Shown here: positions 16,158 to 23,937 of the stretch, piece by piece | How positions within the stretch are numbered: the first letter of the stretch is position 1 | Layout: each line of letters starts with the position of its first letter | Assembly: GCF_017833035.1 (NCBI RefSeq) | Contig: NZ_JAFIBM010000001.1 | Location: 2,439,762-2,503,761, forward strand | Source of the DNA: Frigoribacterium sp. PvP032 | Lineage (GTDB): Bacteria > Actinomycetota > Actinomycetes > Actinomycetales > Microbacteriaceae | DNA: 64,000 nucleotides | Reading direction: 5' to 3' | Notes under the pieces: generated by a model | Told to the model about the DNA's origin: nothing | The model's database searches: none | The model's input: the letters and a program-made list of their open reading frames with translations, nothing else | Translations under genes and position numbers: made by a program

Positions 16158-17830
16158 GCGGGCGTCGCCTCGCCGTCGTCGAAGAGCAGGTCGTGGCCCT
16201 GCTCCACGCCGTCGTCGTCGACGAAGAAGTCGTACCGGTCGTCCACTCCCCACGTCGTGTACGAGACGCAGGTCTCCGAGCCGAGGCAGGTCGAGAGGAT
16301 CGTGGCGAACTGCTCTGCCTGGGCGGCCTGCCCCTGAGCGTCCGTGACGTCGTTCTCCGAGATCCGGACGAGCAGCCCGGCGTCCTCGAAGCTGTCGAGG
16401 GTCTCGCCGAGGTCGTCGGCCGAGACGGCGTCGGTGTCGAGGTCGTAGACGTGGGCCTGGAGGCCGACGCCGTCGACGTGACCACCCGCAGCGTTCGTGT
16501 CGAGGACGAGCTGCCGCAGGGCGTCCTGACGTGGCCCCGGCACGTCGGCGCCGTTCTCGTTGACGAACTGCCGCACGTCCGGGTCCGCGTCGTGGACCGC
16601 CTGCGAGACGACCACGGGATAGTCCTCCCCGAAGACCCGCAGCCAGGTGTTCTCCTGCAGCTCCGTCCCCTGGTCGACGTCGAACGGCTCGTTGACGACG
16701 TCGAGCGAGTCCAGCCGACCCCGGAAGTGCGTGACCACGGTCGTGACGTAGTCGAGCAGGGCGTCGGCGCTGGCCTGGCGCTCCTCCTGGGTGTCGCTGG
16801 GCAGGTCCTGCATCCAGCGCGGCATCGCCTCGGAGAAGGCGATGGTGTGGCCGTGGACGGCGATGCCCTTGCTCTCTGCGAGGTCGAGCAGGGCGTCCGC
16901 CTCCTCGAAGACGTACTCTCCCTGGCGCGGGGAGAGCGCCTGCGGCTTCATCGCGTTCTCGGGCGTGAGGGCGCCGAACTCGCCCACGAACTCGTCGGCG
17001 TAGTCCACGTCCGAGACGAGTGGGCCGAGTGCCACGGCGGCGCCGACGAGGAACTCCGGACGTGAGCGGGCGGCGAGCGCCTGCAGGCCGTCGGGAGACG
17101 GCTCGGCATCGGCGGCCACGGGGCCCGCGGCGGCGAGGTCGCCTCCGGCCGCCGCCGAGGCCGTCAGCGACTCGACCGTGAAGGTCCCCTCTGCGCTCGA
17201 CAGCCCCAGCCAGAGCTCGCCCGAGCCGAGGACGTCGCCGAGCGCCAGGGTCGACACCGTCTCACCGTCGCTCGTGATCTCGAGCCGATCGCCGCGACGG
17301 TCCACGGCGAGCTCGGCCTCGGGATCGGAGATCGTGACGTGCTCGTCCTCGGCCGGCTCGGGGTCGCCCACGTCGTCCGGGGACGAGCCGTCGAAGACGG
17401 TGATGCGCAGGTCGTCGCCGCTGAGGGTGAGGTGCAGCCCGGCGGGCTCGAGGCGGAACTCGTCCGCGATCACCGGCGGGCTGCCGAGGAGGGACAGGGT
17501 CGCGTCGGCGGTGACATCCGTGAAGGAGGCGCGGAGCGAGAAGTCCTGCACGCCCACCAGGTGGGTCCCCGCGAGGTCCACCGGCGGGTCCGGCCGGCCG
17601 CCCCCGCCGTCCTGCTGGACGATGCTCCGGCCGGTCGCGGACACCCGCAGTTCGTCGCCGTCCACGACGACCCCCGGGACCTGCTGCCAGCCCCCGTGCA
17701 GCAGGTCGATCACGGTGTCCCGCTCGGGTGCCGGGTCCGTCGAGCTGCAACCGGCCAGGGCGACGCAGAGACCCACGGCCACGACGCTCACGACGCGGCG
17801 GCGTCGGACGGACCGGCCCGCCGTCAGCAC
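16124..17830 (-). CDS. GH10 endo-1,4-beta-xylanase-like lipoprotein
   Basis: The 568-residue lipoprotein has a signal peptide ending in a lipobox (VALAGCSS, lipidated Cys about residue 28). A beta-sandwich region (about 35-225) resembles a LamG/DUF1080-like carbohydrate-binding fold, and a GH10 barrel spans about 255-568. GH10 motifs: TPENAMKP, acid/base Glu in DVVNEPFD (about 381), GVGLQAHVYD, and nucleophile Glu in RISENDV (about 492). The usual GHTLVWH block is altered to GHTIAFSEAMPRW, so specificity may differ from true xylanases. GTG at 17830 is the only start giving a complete signal peptide. It lacks a Shine-Dalgarno but overlaps the stop of a 19-codon leader ORF (17824-17883), suggesting translational coupling. 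Confidence 0.85.
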   Translation of the reverse strand: MLTAGRSVRRRRVVSVVAVGLCVALAGCSSTDPAPERDTVIDLLHGGWQQVPGVVVDGDELRVSATGRSIVQQDGGGGRPDPPVDLAGTHLVGVQDFSLRASFTDVTADATLSLLGSPPVIADEFRLEPAGLHLTLSGDDLRITVFDGSSPDDVGDPEPAEDEHVTISDPEAELAVDRRGDRLEITSDGETVSTLALGDVLGSGELWLGLSSAEGTFTVESLTASAAAGGDLAAAGPVAADAEPSPDGLQALAARSRPEFLVGAAVALGPLVSDVDYADEFVGEFGALTPENAMKPQALSPRQGEYVFEEADALLDLAESKGIAVHGHTIAFSEAMPRWMQDLPSDTQEERQASADALLDYVTTVVTHFRGRLDSLDVVNEPFDVDQGTELQENTWLRVFGEDYPVVVSQAVHDADPDVRQFVNENGADVPGPRQDALRQLVLDTNAAGGHVDGVGLQAHVYDLDTDAVSADDLGETLDSFEDAGLLVRISENDVTDAQGQAAQAEQFATILSTCLGSETCVSYTTWGVDDRYDFFVDDDGVEQGHDLLFDDGEATPAYDAVRSVLAD

Positions 17831-17883
17831 GCGTCGACCGCGAGGACCGGACTGAGGGGACCGTGTGGAACGTGCGCCGGCAT
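17824..17883 (-). CDS. Putative leaderless 19-aa leader peptide coupled to the GH10 gene
   Basis: On the minus strand, an ATG at 17883 opens a 19-codon frame (begins MPAHVPHGPL, ends VLAVDAC) whose TGA at 17826-17824 falls inside the first codons of the xylanase gene. A -10-like GATACT (complement of 17890-17895) ends 6 nt before the ATG, so the peptide would be translated from a leaderless transcript. Ribosomes ending there could restart at the GTG at 17830. No homologue is known to me; the peptide itself may have no function. Confidence 0.4.
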   Translation of the reverse strand: MPAHVPHGPLSPVLAVDAC

Positions 17884-17889
17884 GCCCCC

Positions 17890-17895
17890 AGTATC
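17890..17895 (-). promoter_or_regulatory. Candidate -10 box GATACT upstream of leader peptide/xylanase
   Basis: Minus-strand GATACT lies 6 nt before the leader ATG at 17883. It differs from TATACT only at the first base. Confidence 0.35.
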
Positions 17896-17937
17896 CCTGC
17901 GCGCATCGCCGCTCGCGGACGGGGGCCGACGGTTCGT

Positions 17938-18837
17938 CTACGGTCTCGCCTCGAGCAGGAGGCTGCGGACCGCGTCGGCCGTGCGCGCGACGCGTTCGGC
18001 TCGCGGCGACGAGAACAACGCCGCGTCGTCGCTCGTGACCACCGCCTCCTCGTGCCACTGCGCGTCGTAGAGGGCCGATCGATAGCCCGACGACACCTGG
18101 CAGCCGACGTCGGCCGAGGCGAACTGGCGGCCTGCGTCGGTGACCGGCACGGGCACGGAGTCGACAGCGGGTGTCAGCAACTCCATCGGGTCGTCGGGCA
18201 GATCGTCGCTCGACGCGGGCGCGGCCTCCGTCAGGCACGCGCGCCAACGCTCGGCTGCGGCTACCACGTCGCCGTCGGCGAGGGCGTCTCGGCGAGCGAC
18301 GAGTCTGAGTTCCCGGGCACGGGACTGCACATCCTGGCCGTCGAAGGGCGTCCCCCAGGAGGTGCCGCGCACCTCCGGGAGGCAGCTGTCGAGAGCGCGT
18401 CCCAGCTCCGCATCGGCGTTGTGCTGCCGCGCCCAGGTGCTCCAGGCCACCTCGGAGTCGTCGGTGACGGGCCCGTGGCCGAAGCGCTCGGCTCGCTCCG
18501 CGTCGAGCGGCGGCACCACGGCCGAGTCGTCGCGCCAGGTGTCCGCGGCGAGGAGGATCGTGGGATCGCGATCGGGAGCCGTGGCCGTCCAGCCCTGCTC
18601 GGCGAGGCACGGACGGAGGCGCAGGTCCTCGGCCCACGACTCTGCGTCTGGGGTGACACCGACAGCGGCGTCGAGGGGCATGCTCCACGCCGCGACGTCA
18701 CGCTGAGGCTGGTGAGGCACAGGCGTCGAGGGCGCTGCCGGCCAGTTCGCGACGGCCACGCCGACGAGGCCGACGGCGACGGCCAGCGCGACTGCGCGGC
18801 GGCCGACCGCGGCGGCGGTGCGGGGTGATGACGTCAT
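17938..18837 (-). CDS. Secreted or membrane-anchored Cys-containing protein of a two-component operon, function unknown
   Basis: The 299-residue protein has a hydrophobic N-terminal signal or anchor (about residues 14-32). A mature part follows with four well-spaced cysteines (RPCLAEQGW, DSCLPEVRG, RACLTEAAP, VGCQVSSGY), likely two disulfides outside the cell. I do not recognise a named family. The ATG overlaps the response regulator stop by 4 bp (ATGA), so it is the third gene of the kinase-regulator operon. It could be an accessory sensor or an output of that system; this is inferred from position only. Confidence 0.75.
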   Translation of the reverse strand: MTSSPRTAAAVGRRAVALAVAVGLVGVAVANWPAAPSTPVPHQPQRDVAAWSMPLDAAVGVTPDAESWAEDLRLRPCLAEQGWTATAPDRDPTILLAADTWRDDSAVVPPLDAERAERFGHGPVTDDSEVAWSTWARQHNADAELGRALDSCLPEVRGTSWGTPFDGQDVQSRARELRLVARRDALADGDVVAAAERWRACLTEAAPASSDDLPDDPMELLTPAVDSVPVPVTDAGRQFASADVGCQVSSGYRSALYDAQWHEEAVVTSDDAALFSSPRAERVARTADAVRSLLLEARP

Positions 18838-19481
18838 GCTCTGACCAGTCCTTCCTCATGGGCGAAGACGACGACCTGGAGGCGGCTGCGCAGCTCGAGC
18901 TTCGCCAGCACCGCCCGGACGTGCGTCTTCACCGTCGCTTCCGAGACGAAGGACGCCTCGGCGATCTCGGTGTTCGTGAGGCCCTTGGCCAGCAGCAGGA
19001 ACGTCTCGCGCTCCCGCGGGGTGAGCACCGCGAGCACGTCGGGGCGGGGTCGTGTCGGCGGCGGTCCGAAGTCGCGGAGCAGCTGCTCCGTGTCGCCGAC
19101 CGCCTCGCCGACCGCCGCCGCGCGGACGGTCGCGAGCAGCACCTCCGGCCGGGCGTCCTTGGTCAGGAACGCGGTGGCCCCGGCGCGCGCCGCGAGGTAG
19201 ACCGCCTCGTCGTGCCGGATGGTGGTCAGGACGACCACGCGCGGGGCGTCGGCCCCGTCGTCACGGAGGGCCGCAGTCGCGGCGAGGCCGTCGAGCACGG
19301 GCATGCGGATGTCCATCAGCACGACGTCAGGCCGTTCGCGGCGGACGAGCTCGAGGCCGGCCACCCCGTCGGAGGCGGTACCCACGCACGTGAGGTCGTC
19401 GGTCGCGTCCAGCTGCATGCGGATCCCGAGTGCGAAGAGGGCCAGGTCGTCGACGACGGCGACGCGCACGAGATCAGGCAC
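18834..19481 (-). CDS. NarL/FixJ (LuxR)-type response regulator
   Basis: The 215-residue regulator has a receiver domain (residues 1-120) with the acidic pair AVVDD, phospho-acceptor Asp in VLMDIRMP (about residue 57), Thr/Ser in VVLTTI and Lys in FLTKDA. A C-terminal LuxR HTH contains LTPRERETFLLLAKGLTNTEIAEA. Phosphorylation by the adjacent kinase should switch DNA binding. GTG at 19481 overlaps the end of the kinase gene by 8 bp, which fits translational coupling; the open frame further upstream has no family similarity. Confidence 0.93.
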   Translation of the reverse strand: MPDLVRVAVVDDLALFALGIRMQLDATDDLTCVGTASDGVAGLELVRRERPDVVLMDIRMPVLDGLAATAALRDDGADAPRVVVLTTIRHDEAVYLAARAGATAFLTKDARPEVLLATVRAAAVGEAVGDTEQLLRDFGPPPTRPRPDVLAVLTPRERETFLLLAKGLTNTEIAEASFVSEATVKTHVRAVLAKLELRSRLQVVVFAHEEGLVRA

Positions 19482-20766
19482 GGGTCCGGTCCTCACCCGC
19501 ACCGGACGCAGCACGGGGCAGTGCCCGCTCGCCGACGCCCGTCCCGACGCTGCCGCCGCCGCTGCCACCGAACGGCAGGTACGCCGTGACGACGAAGTCT
19601 CCTGCGTCACCTGGCTCCGCAGTGAGCCACCCGCCGCTGATCGCGGCTCGCTCCGCCATGCCGGTGATGCCCGCGCCGGGACCGGCCAGCGAGCCACGAG
19701 CGATCAACGGTGTGCCCCCCGACGAGTGCACGAGGAGGGCGAGCCCACCGCCGCGCCAGTCGAGGACGACGGACGCTCGGCTGGCCTGGCCGCCGTGCTT
19801 GAGGGCGTTCGTGAGGCTCTCCTGGACGAGCCGGTAGACCGTCAGCTGCTGGGCGGGCCGCAGCCCGGGACGCTCCCCCAGCTCCTCGACGACAACGGTC
19901 ATCCCGACCCCGCGCATCCGCTCGACCAGGGCGGGCACGTCCGACAGCGACACCAGCTCGTCCCCGGGCTCGGTGATGCGCTCGACGAGACCGCGCACGT
20001 CGGCGAGGGCCTCCCGCGCGACACCGCTGACAGCGGCGAGCACGACGTCCACCACCTCGGGCTCTCGGCGGTGCAGCGCCGTGGCTCCCTCGGACTGCGC
20101 GACCACGATCGTCAGCGCGTGCGCCACGGAGTCGTGCACGTCGCGGGAGATGCGCGACCGCTCCGCCCCGAGACGCAGCTCGAGGTCCGTCTCCGCGAGG
20201 CGGTCCTCCGTCTCCGACAGGACGCTGTCGAGGCGGCGGAGGCGCCCGGCCGCACCGATGCCGTACCCGGTGCCCCAGGCGAGCACCACCAGCCCGACGC
20301 CGGCGAGGAGGAGCACCGTCAGCGAGTCGCGGATCGGGTGCGATCCCGAGAACGAGCTCGTCCAGGACGTCCACCTGTACGGCTCGGCGTCGGTCGGGAC
20401 GGTCATGTTCGCGACGGCCAGGGTCGTGGCCAGGAGCGCGGCGGGCAGGGCGAGGAGGCGTTCTCGTCGAGCTCCGGTCGCGGCGACGACGAGAGCCACG
20501 AGGCAGACGGCGAAGTACATCGGCCACGTGGTCTCGCTCGTTGCGGGCGCTATGCCGACGAGCTGCATCGCCGGGAGGACGGCGACCACGGCGAGCGCGA
20601 CGAGCGGGGCGAACACGCTGAGCCCGATGGCGAGGCCGAGGACGGCCGCCACGGTCACGACGCCCGCGAGCCCGGACCGGCCGGCCTCCGCGATCGTCCA
20701 GAGGGCGATGAAGGAGGCGCCACCGGCCGGGGCGACGACGTGAGCGACGAGGCGGAAGGAGGTCAT
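19474..20766 (-). CDS. NarL-type sensor histidine kinase (HisKA_3)
   Basis: The 430-residue membrane kinase has about five or six transmembrane helices in residues 10-175. A linker coiled coil follows, then a HisKA_3 dimerisation helix with the phospho-accepting His in ISRDVHDSVAHALT (about residue 211) and an HATPase domain with LVQESLTNALKHGG. It has no large extracellular sensor, so it probably senses membrane or envelope state, as LiaS/DesK relatives do. It is first gene of an operon with the response regulator and a secreted Cys protein. A leaderless -10 box lies just upstream. Confidence 0.92.
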   Translation of the reverse strand: MTSFRLVAHVVAPAGGASFIALWTIAEAGRSGLAGVVTVAAVLGLAIGLSVFAPLVALAVVAVLPAMQLVGIAPATSETTWPMYFAVCLVALVVAATGARRERLLALPAALLATTLAVANMTVPTDAEPYRWTSWTSSFSGSHPIRDSLTVLLLAGVGLVVLAWGTGYGIGAAGRLRRLDSVLSETEDRLAETDLELRLGAERSRISRDVHDSVAHALTIVVAQSEGATALHRREPEVVDVVLAAVSGVAREALADVRGLVERITEPGDELVSLSDVPALVERMRGVGMTVVVEELGERPGLRPAQQLTVYRLVQESLTNALKHGGQASRASVVLDWRGGGLALLVHSSGGTPLIARGSLAGPGAGITGMAERAAISGGWLTAEPGDAGDFVVTAYLPFGGSGGGSVGTGVGERALPRAASGAGEDRTRA

Positions 20767-20772
20767 GCACCG

Positions 20773-20778
20773 ACAGTA
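20773..20778 (-). promoter_or_regulatory. Leaderless -10 box TACTGT for kinase operon
   Basis: Minus-strand TACTGT lies 6 nt upstream of the ATG at 20766. Confidence 0.5.
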
Positions 20779-20858
20779 GGAGCGACGCGGGCGCGTTCCG
20801 GCCAGGTCGCGTGAACCTCATCCTGACGAGCGAGGCGCTCAGGACGGACGAAGGCCCT

Positions 20859-21332
20859 TCAGGACCGGGGAGCCTCCGGCTGCAGGCGCTGGCGGACGTC
20901 GTCGACCTGGTGACCCTGCAGCCCGAGCTGGAGGGTCCCGCGATCCGTCTCGACCTCGACGACGTGCAGCGCCGGGTTGACCGACCACAGCTGCTTCTTC
21001 GACGGACGCCGTCCCGTGTCCTCACCCACCGCGAGGACCTCGTACTGCGTCGGCGACCCAGAGATGAACCTGACCTGCCACTTGTAAGGCGTGAACACCA
21101 GGCGACCAGGCGCCGCGTCCACCCTGCCGTGCTGCCACCGGGTCTCCCCCGCTGGCCGGAGTGCCAGCTCGAGGCGCTGCCCGAACACGCGGCGCCCGAT
21201 CAGGAGGCCGACGAAGGTCGCTCCCAGCGCCAGGACGAGCGCGCCGGCACCGATCCCGATCAGCACGCCCACGGGGACGGGTTCGTCCGTGGCGACGGTC
21301 ATGACGATCAGGACGATGCCGAGACCGAGCAC
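20859..21332 (-). CDS. Two-helix membrane protein with small soluble domain, function unknown; start unclear
   Basis: The frame encodes two hydrophobic segments and then a soluble region of about 100 residues (FGQRLELALRPAGETRW, YKWQVRFISGSPTQYEV, VVEVETDRGTLQLGL) that resembles DUF2550 or a PH-like fold only loosely. The nearest conventional start is GTG at 21332, which would cut into the first hydrophobic segment. The upstream coding-like residues (VKGQGVRFASIGVGL) have no ATG, GTG or TTG before the LCP stop at 21397. Either a rare start codon or a shortened first helix must be assumed. It lies 65 bp after the LCP gene, probably in the same transcript. Confidence 0.6.
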   Translation of the reverse strand: MLGLGIVLIVMTVATDEPVPVGVLIGIGAGALVLALGATFVGLLIGRRVFGQRLELALRPAGETRWQHGRVDAAPGRLVFTPYKWQVRFISGSPTQYEVLAVGEDTGRRPSKKQLWSVNPALHVVEVETDRGTLQLGLQGHQVDDVRQRLQPEAPRS

Positions 21333-21396
21333 CAGCCCGACGCCGATGCTGGCGAAGCGGACGCCCTGCCCCTTGACGAGCGGGGCCTCTGCCCGC

Positions 21397-22722
21397 TCAC
21401 TTCTTGACCGCGCAGGTGACCTGGTCCGCGCTCTGGCCGGAGACCGACGAGGGAAGCGGGACCGAGGTGACCGTGGGGGAAGGTGCGGCGGGAGCGCCAG
21501 AGGGACCGGTCGTCGGGCCGGTCGTCGTGGGGGTCTGCTCGGCCGTCGGGTCGTCCCCGGCGGCGGACGGCGTCGGTGCTGGCGCGTTCGGGTCCACGAT
21601 GGCGGACCGGCCCAGGCTGTCCTCGGCCAGGACCACCGGCTGGTTGGCCTGGAGCGTCGCGTTGAGGAGCTCGGCGGCGGTCGCGTCGACGACGACACGG
21701 TTCCTGTTGGCCGGGTCGTCGGCGACCGGGTACTGCAGGAACACCATGTCGGACAGGCCGACGGTGTTCACGGCGATGGCGATCTGGGCGAGGGTCGTGG
21801 GGCTCGAGAGCGTGTCCGAGAGGGTCATGTTCTCGAACGCGGTCCGCGCCAGGCGGAGGACCTTCGTCGGGTCCGTCAGGGTGCCTGCGGAGACGACCTG
21901 TCGGGCGAGCGCGGACATGAAGGTCTGCTGGTTGCTGATCCGGCCGAGGTCGCTCGCGTCGCCGACTCCGTGTCGGGACCGGAGGAACGCTCCGGCCTCC
22001 GCGCCGGTGAGGTTCTGCGTGCCGGCGGGCAGGTCGAGGGCGGGCGTGACGTCGTTGTCCTTGATCGGGGTCGCGAGGCACACGTCGACTCCCCCCACGG
22101 CGTCGGCCATGGAGACGACGCCGCCGAAGGCGATGCTGCCGGCGTAGTCGATCTGCAGCCCGGTGAGCTGGCTGATCGTGCTCGCCACGCAGGCGAGGCC
22201 GTACTGCTCGCCGCCGCGGGCCAGCACGGTGTTGAGCATGGCCTTCGAGGAGGCGGGGGTCGTCTCGCCGGCGTCGTTCGTGCAGGCGGGAACCGGGAGC
22301 ATCAGGTCCCGGGGGAAGCTGATCACGGCCATGTTCGTGTGGTCCTCGGAGATGTGCACGAGGACGGTCGTGTCGTTGTTGCCGACGCCCAGGCTGGCGG
22401 CCTGGTTCGCCGGGTCGTCGAAGCCGGCGCCCTGGTCCTGGCGGGTGTCCGTCGCGACCAGGAGCATGTTCACCTCGCCGGACTGAGCCGTGAGCTCGGG
22501 GACGGGATCGGCCGTCACCCCGGGGACGGCGAGCGACACGGTCGGCTTCGCGGCGCCGAGGACCTGCCACGTCGCGATCGCGGCCACGGAGGTGGAACTC
22601 ACCAGGACGACCGCCAGGGCTGCGGCCAAGCCGCGGACGACCACGCCGGCCGGGCCCCGCTTCTTCAGTCGCCCGTGCCGGGCGACCCCGCCCCGGTTCT
22701 CCGGCGCTCCGTCATCGCTCAT
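21397..22722 (-). CDS. LytR-CpsA-Psr (LCP) family glycopolymer ligase
   Basis: The 441-residue protein has a short basic cytoplasmic N-terminus, one membrane anchor (about residues 27-52) and an extracellular LCP domain with LLVATDTRQDQ, MAVISFPRDLMLPVP, GVDVCLATPIKDND and GAEAGAFLRSRHGVGDASDLGRISNQQ. LCP enzymes move glycopolymers (teichoic acid or arabinogalactan-type) from lipid carriers to peptidoglycan. A Thr/Pro-rich linker of about 70 residues ends the protein. ATG at 22722 is the family-like start. Its neighbour is a small membrane protein of unknown role. Confidence 0.92.
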   Translation of the reverse strand: MSDDGAPENRGGVARHGRLKKRGPAGVVVRGLAAALAVVLVSSTSVAAIATWQVLGAAKPTVSLAVPGVTADPVPELTAQSGEVNMLLVATDTRQDQGAGFDDPANQAASLGVGNNDTTVLVHISEDHTNMAVISFPRDLMLPVPACTNDAGETTPASSKAMLNTVLARGGEQYGLACVASTISQLTGLQIDYAGSIAFGGVVSMADAVGGVDVCLATPIKDNDVTPALDLPAGTQNLTGAEAGAFLRSRHGVGDASDLGRISNQQTFMSALARQVVSAGTLTDPTKVLRLARTAFENMTLSDTLSSPTTLAQIAIAVNTVGLSDMVFLQYPVADDPANRNRVVVDATAAELLNATLQANQPVVLAEDSLGRSAIVDPNAPAPTPSAAGDDPTAEQTPTTTGPTTGPSGAPAAPSPTVTSVPLPSSVSGQSADQVTCAVKK

Positions 22723-22987
22723 GTCTGCCCCTCGCCCCTCGCTCCCCTGTCGGGGTCTCCCTGGGCATCATGCCTCATCGCCGTCACGCTCCCCTGACTC
22801 CGCGACCGCGGCGGTGCGGTCCACAGCACCCGCACCCGGAGCGGACGGCCGCCCTGGGGCCCGGTGACCGTGTCCGGTCCCTCGCCTGTGGTGACGCCCG
22901 AGTGGGCTTGTCCTCCTAGTCGTGGACCGCTTAGCTCATCCCCGTGACGTACGCCGCGCCTCCTTCCACTGGTCCGAGAGCGCCTCG

Positions 22988-23872
22988 ATGAGCATCGACG
23001 AGGTGCAGACGCTCCCTGGCAAGACCCTGACGGCCGTGGTGAGCCCCTGGACCGGTCACGACGCCCGCGAGCTGCAGCGGCGTCGGGCCGAGACCGTGTC
23101 GTTGAACTCGTCGCACGGGTTCCGCGAGCCGACGCTCGACCTCGTCCGGGACCTGCCCGCGACCGTGACGAGCATCGTCGTGCTCGCTCGCTGGATCGAC
23201 GACCTCACGCCCCTGTACGACCTCGGTCGTCGCCTGACGTCGCTGCACCTCCACGTGGCACCCGGAGCGACCATCGACCTGAGTCGTCTGCCCGGACTCA
23301 CGTCGCTCTCGGCCGACTGGCCCACGGTCGAGGGATCGCTGCACGCCGCGACGGGGCTCGACGACCTCTACCTCGGGCACGTCGAGGCCAAGGACCTGAC
23401 ACGTCTCTCCTCGCTCCGGCACCTGCGCCGGCTGAGCATGAAGGACCGGCCGGCCCTGACCTCCCTCGCGGGCCTCGACGCCCTCGAGTCGCTGCGCTCG
23501 CTCACCGTCGCGGGAGGCAGGTACCTGGTCGACATCACGGACCTCGCGGGCCCCGTCGGTGGTCGACTCGAGGAACTCGACCTGGACAGCTGCCGACACA
23601 TCCACGACCTGGACCCGCTGACGCATTGTGGGTCGCTCACCGAGCTCTGTCTGGCCAACATCGGCGACGTCCCCAGCGCCGCTCCGCTGAGGAGCCTCAC
23701 GGAACTGCGCAGGCTCTTCCTGCACGAGTCGACACGCTTCTTGGACGGCGACCTGAGTGCCATCGCCGGGCTGCCGCACCTGCACACGCTCAGCCTGATG
23801 AACCGTCGCCACTACCACCCCGACCGGCGCGAGCTCGAGGCGTCGCTTGCCTCGAGCCCCGACGGGGGCTGA
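22988..23872 (+). CDS. Leucine-rich repeat protein, function unknown
   Basis: The protein has about 294 residues and consists almost wholly of leucine-rich repeats: LTSLHLHV, LTSLSADW, LDDLYLGHV, LRRLSMKDR, LRSLTVAGG, LEELDLDSC, LTELCLANI, LRRLFLHES, LHTLSLMNR. No signal peptide or enzymatic domain is visible, so it is probably a cytoplasmic binding scaffold. ATG at 22988 is preferred because a GAGAG purine run lies at the right distance. GTG at 22922 in the same frame would add 22 residues and has no ribosome-binding site. The partner is unknown. Confidence 0.75.
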   Translation: MSIDEVQTLPGKTLTAVVSPWTGHDARELQRRRAETVSLNSSHGFREPTLDLVRDLPATVTSIVVLARWIDDLTPLYDLGRRLTSLHLHVAPGATIDLSRLPGLTSLSADWPTVEGSLHAATGLDDLYLGHVEAKDLTRLSSLRHLRRLSMKDRPALTSLAGLDALESLRSLTVAGGRYLVDITDLAGPVGGRLEELDLDSCRHIHDLDPLTHCGSLTELCLANIGDVPSAAPLRSLTELRRLFLHESTRFLDGDLSAIAGLPHLHTLSLMNRRHYHPDRRELEASLASSPDGG

Positions 23873-23900
23873 CGGCGGGAGCACCGAGCCCCGGCCACAT

Positions 23901-23917
23901 CGGTGCCGCCGGCACCG
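23901..23917. terminator. Short hairpin between convergent LRR and aspA genes
   Basis: CGGTGCC and GGCACCG form a 7-bp stem around GCC, followed by GCGCCTCCT. It lies in the 65-bp gap between the two stop codons. Confidence 0.5.
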
Positions 23918-23937
23918 CGCCTCCTGCGGACCGGAGG

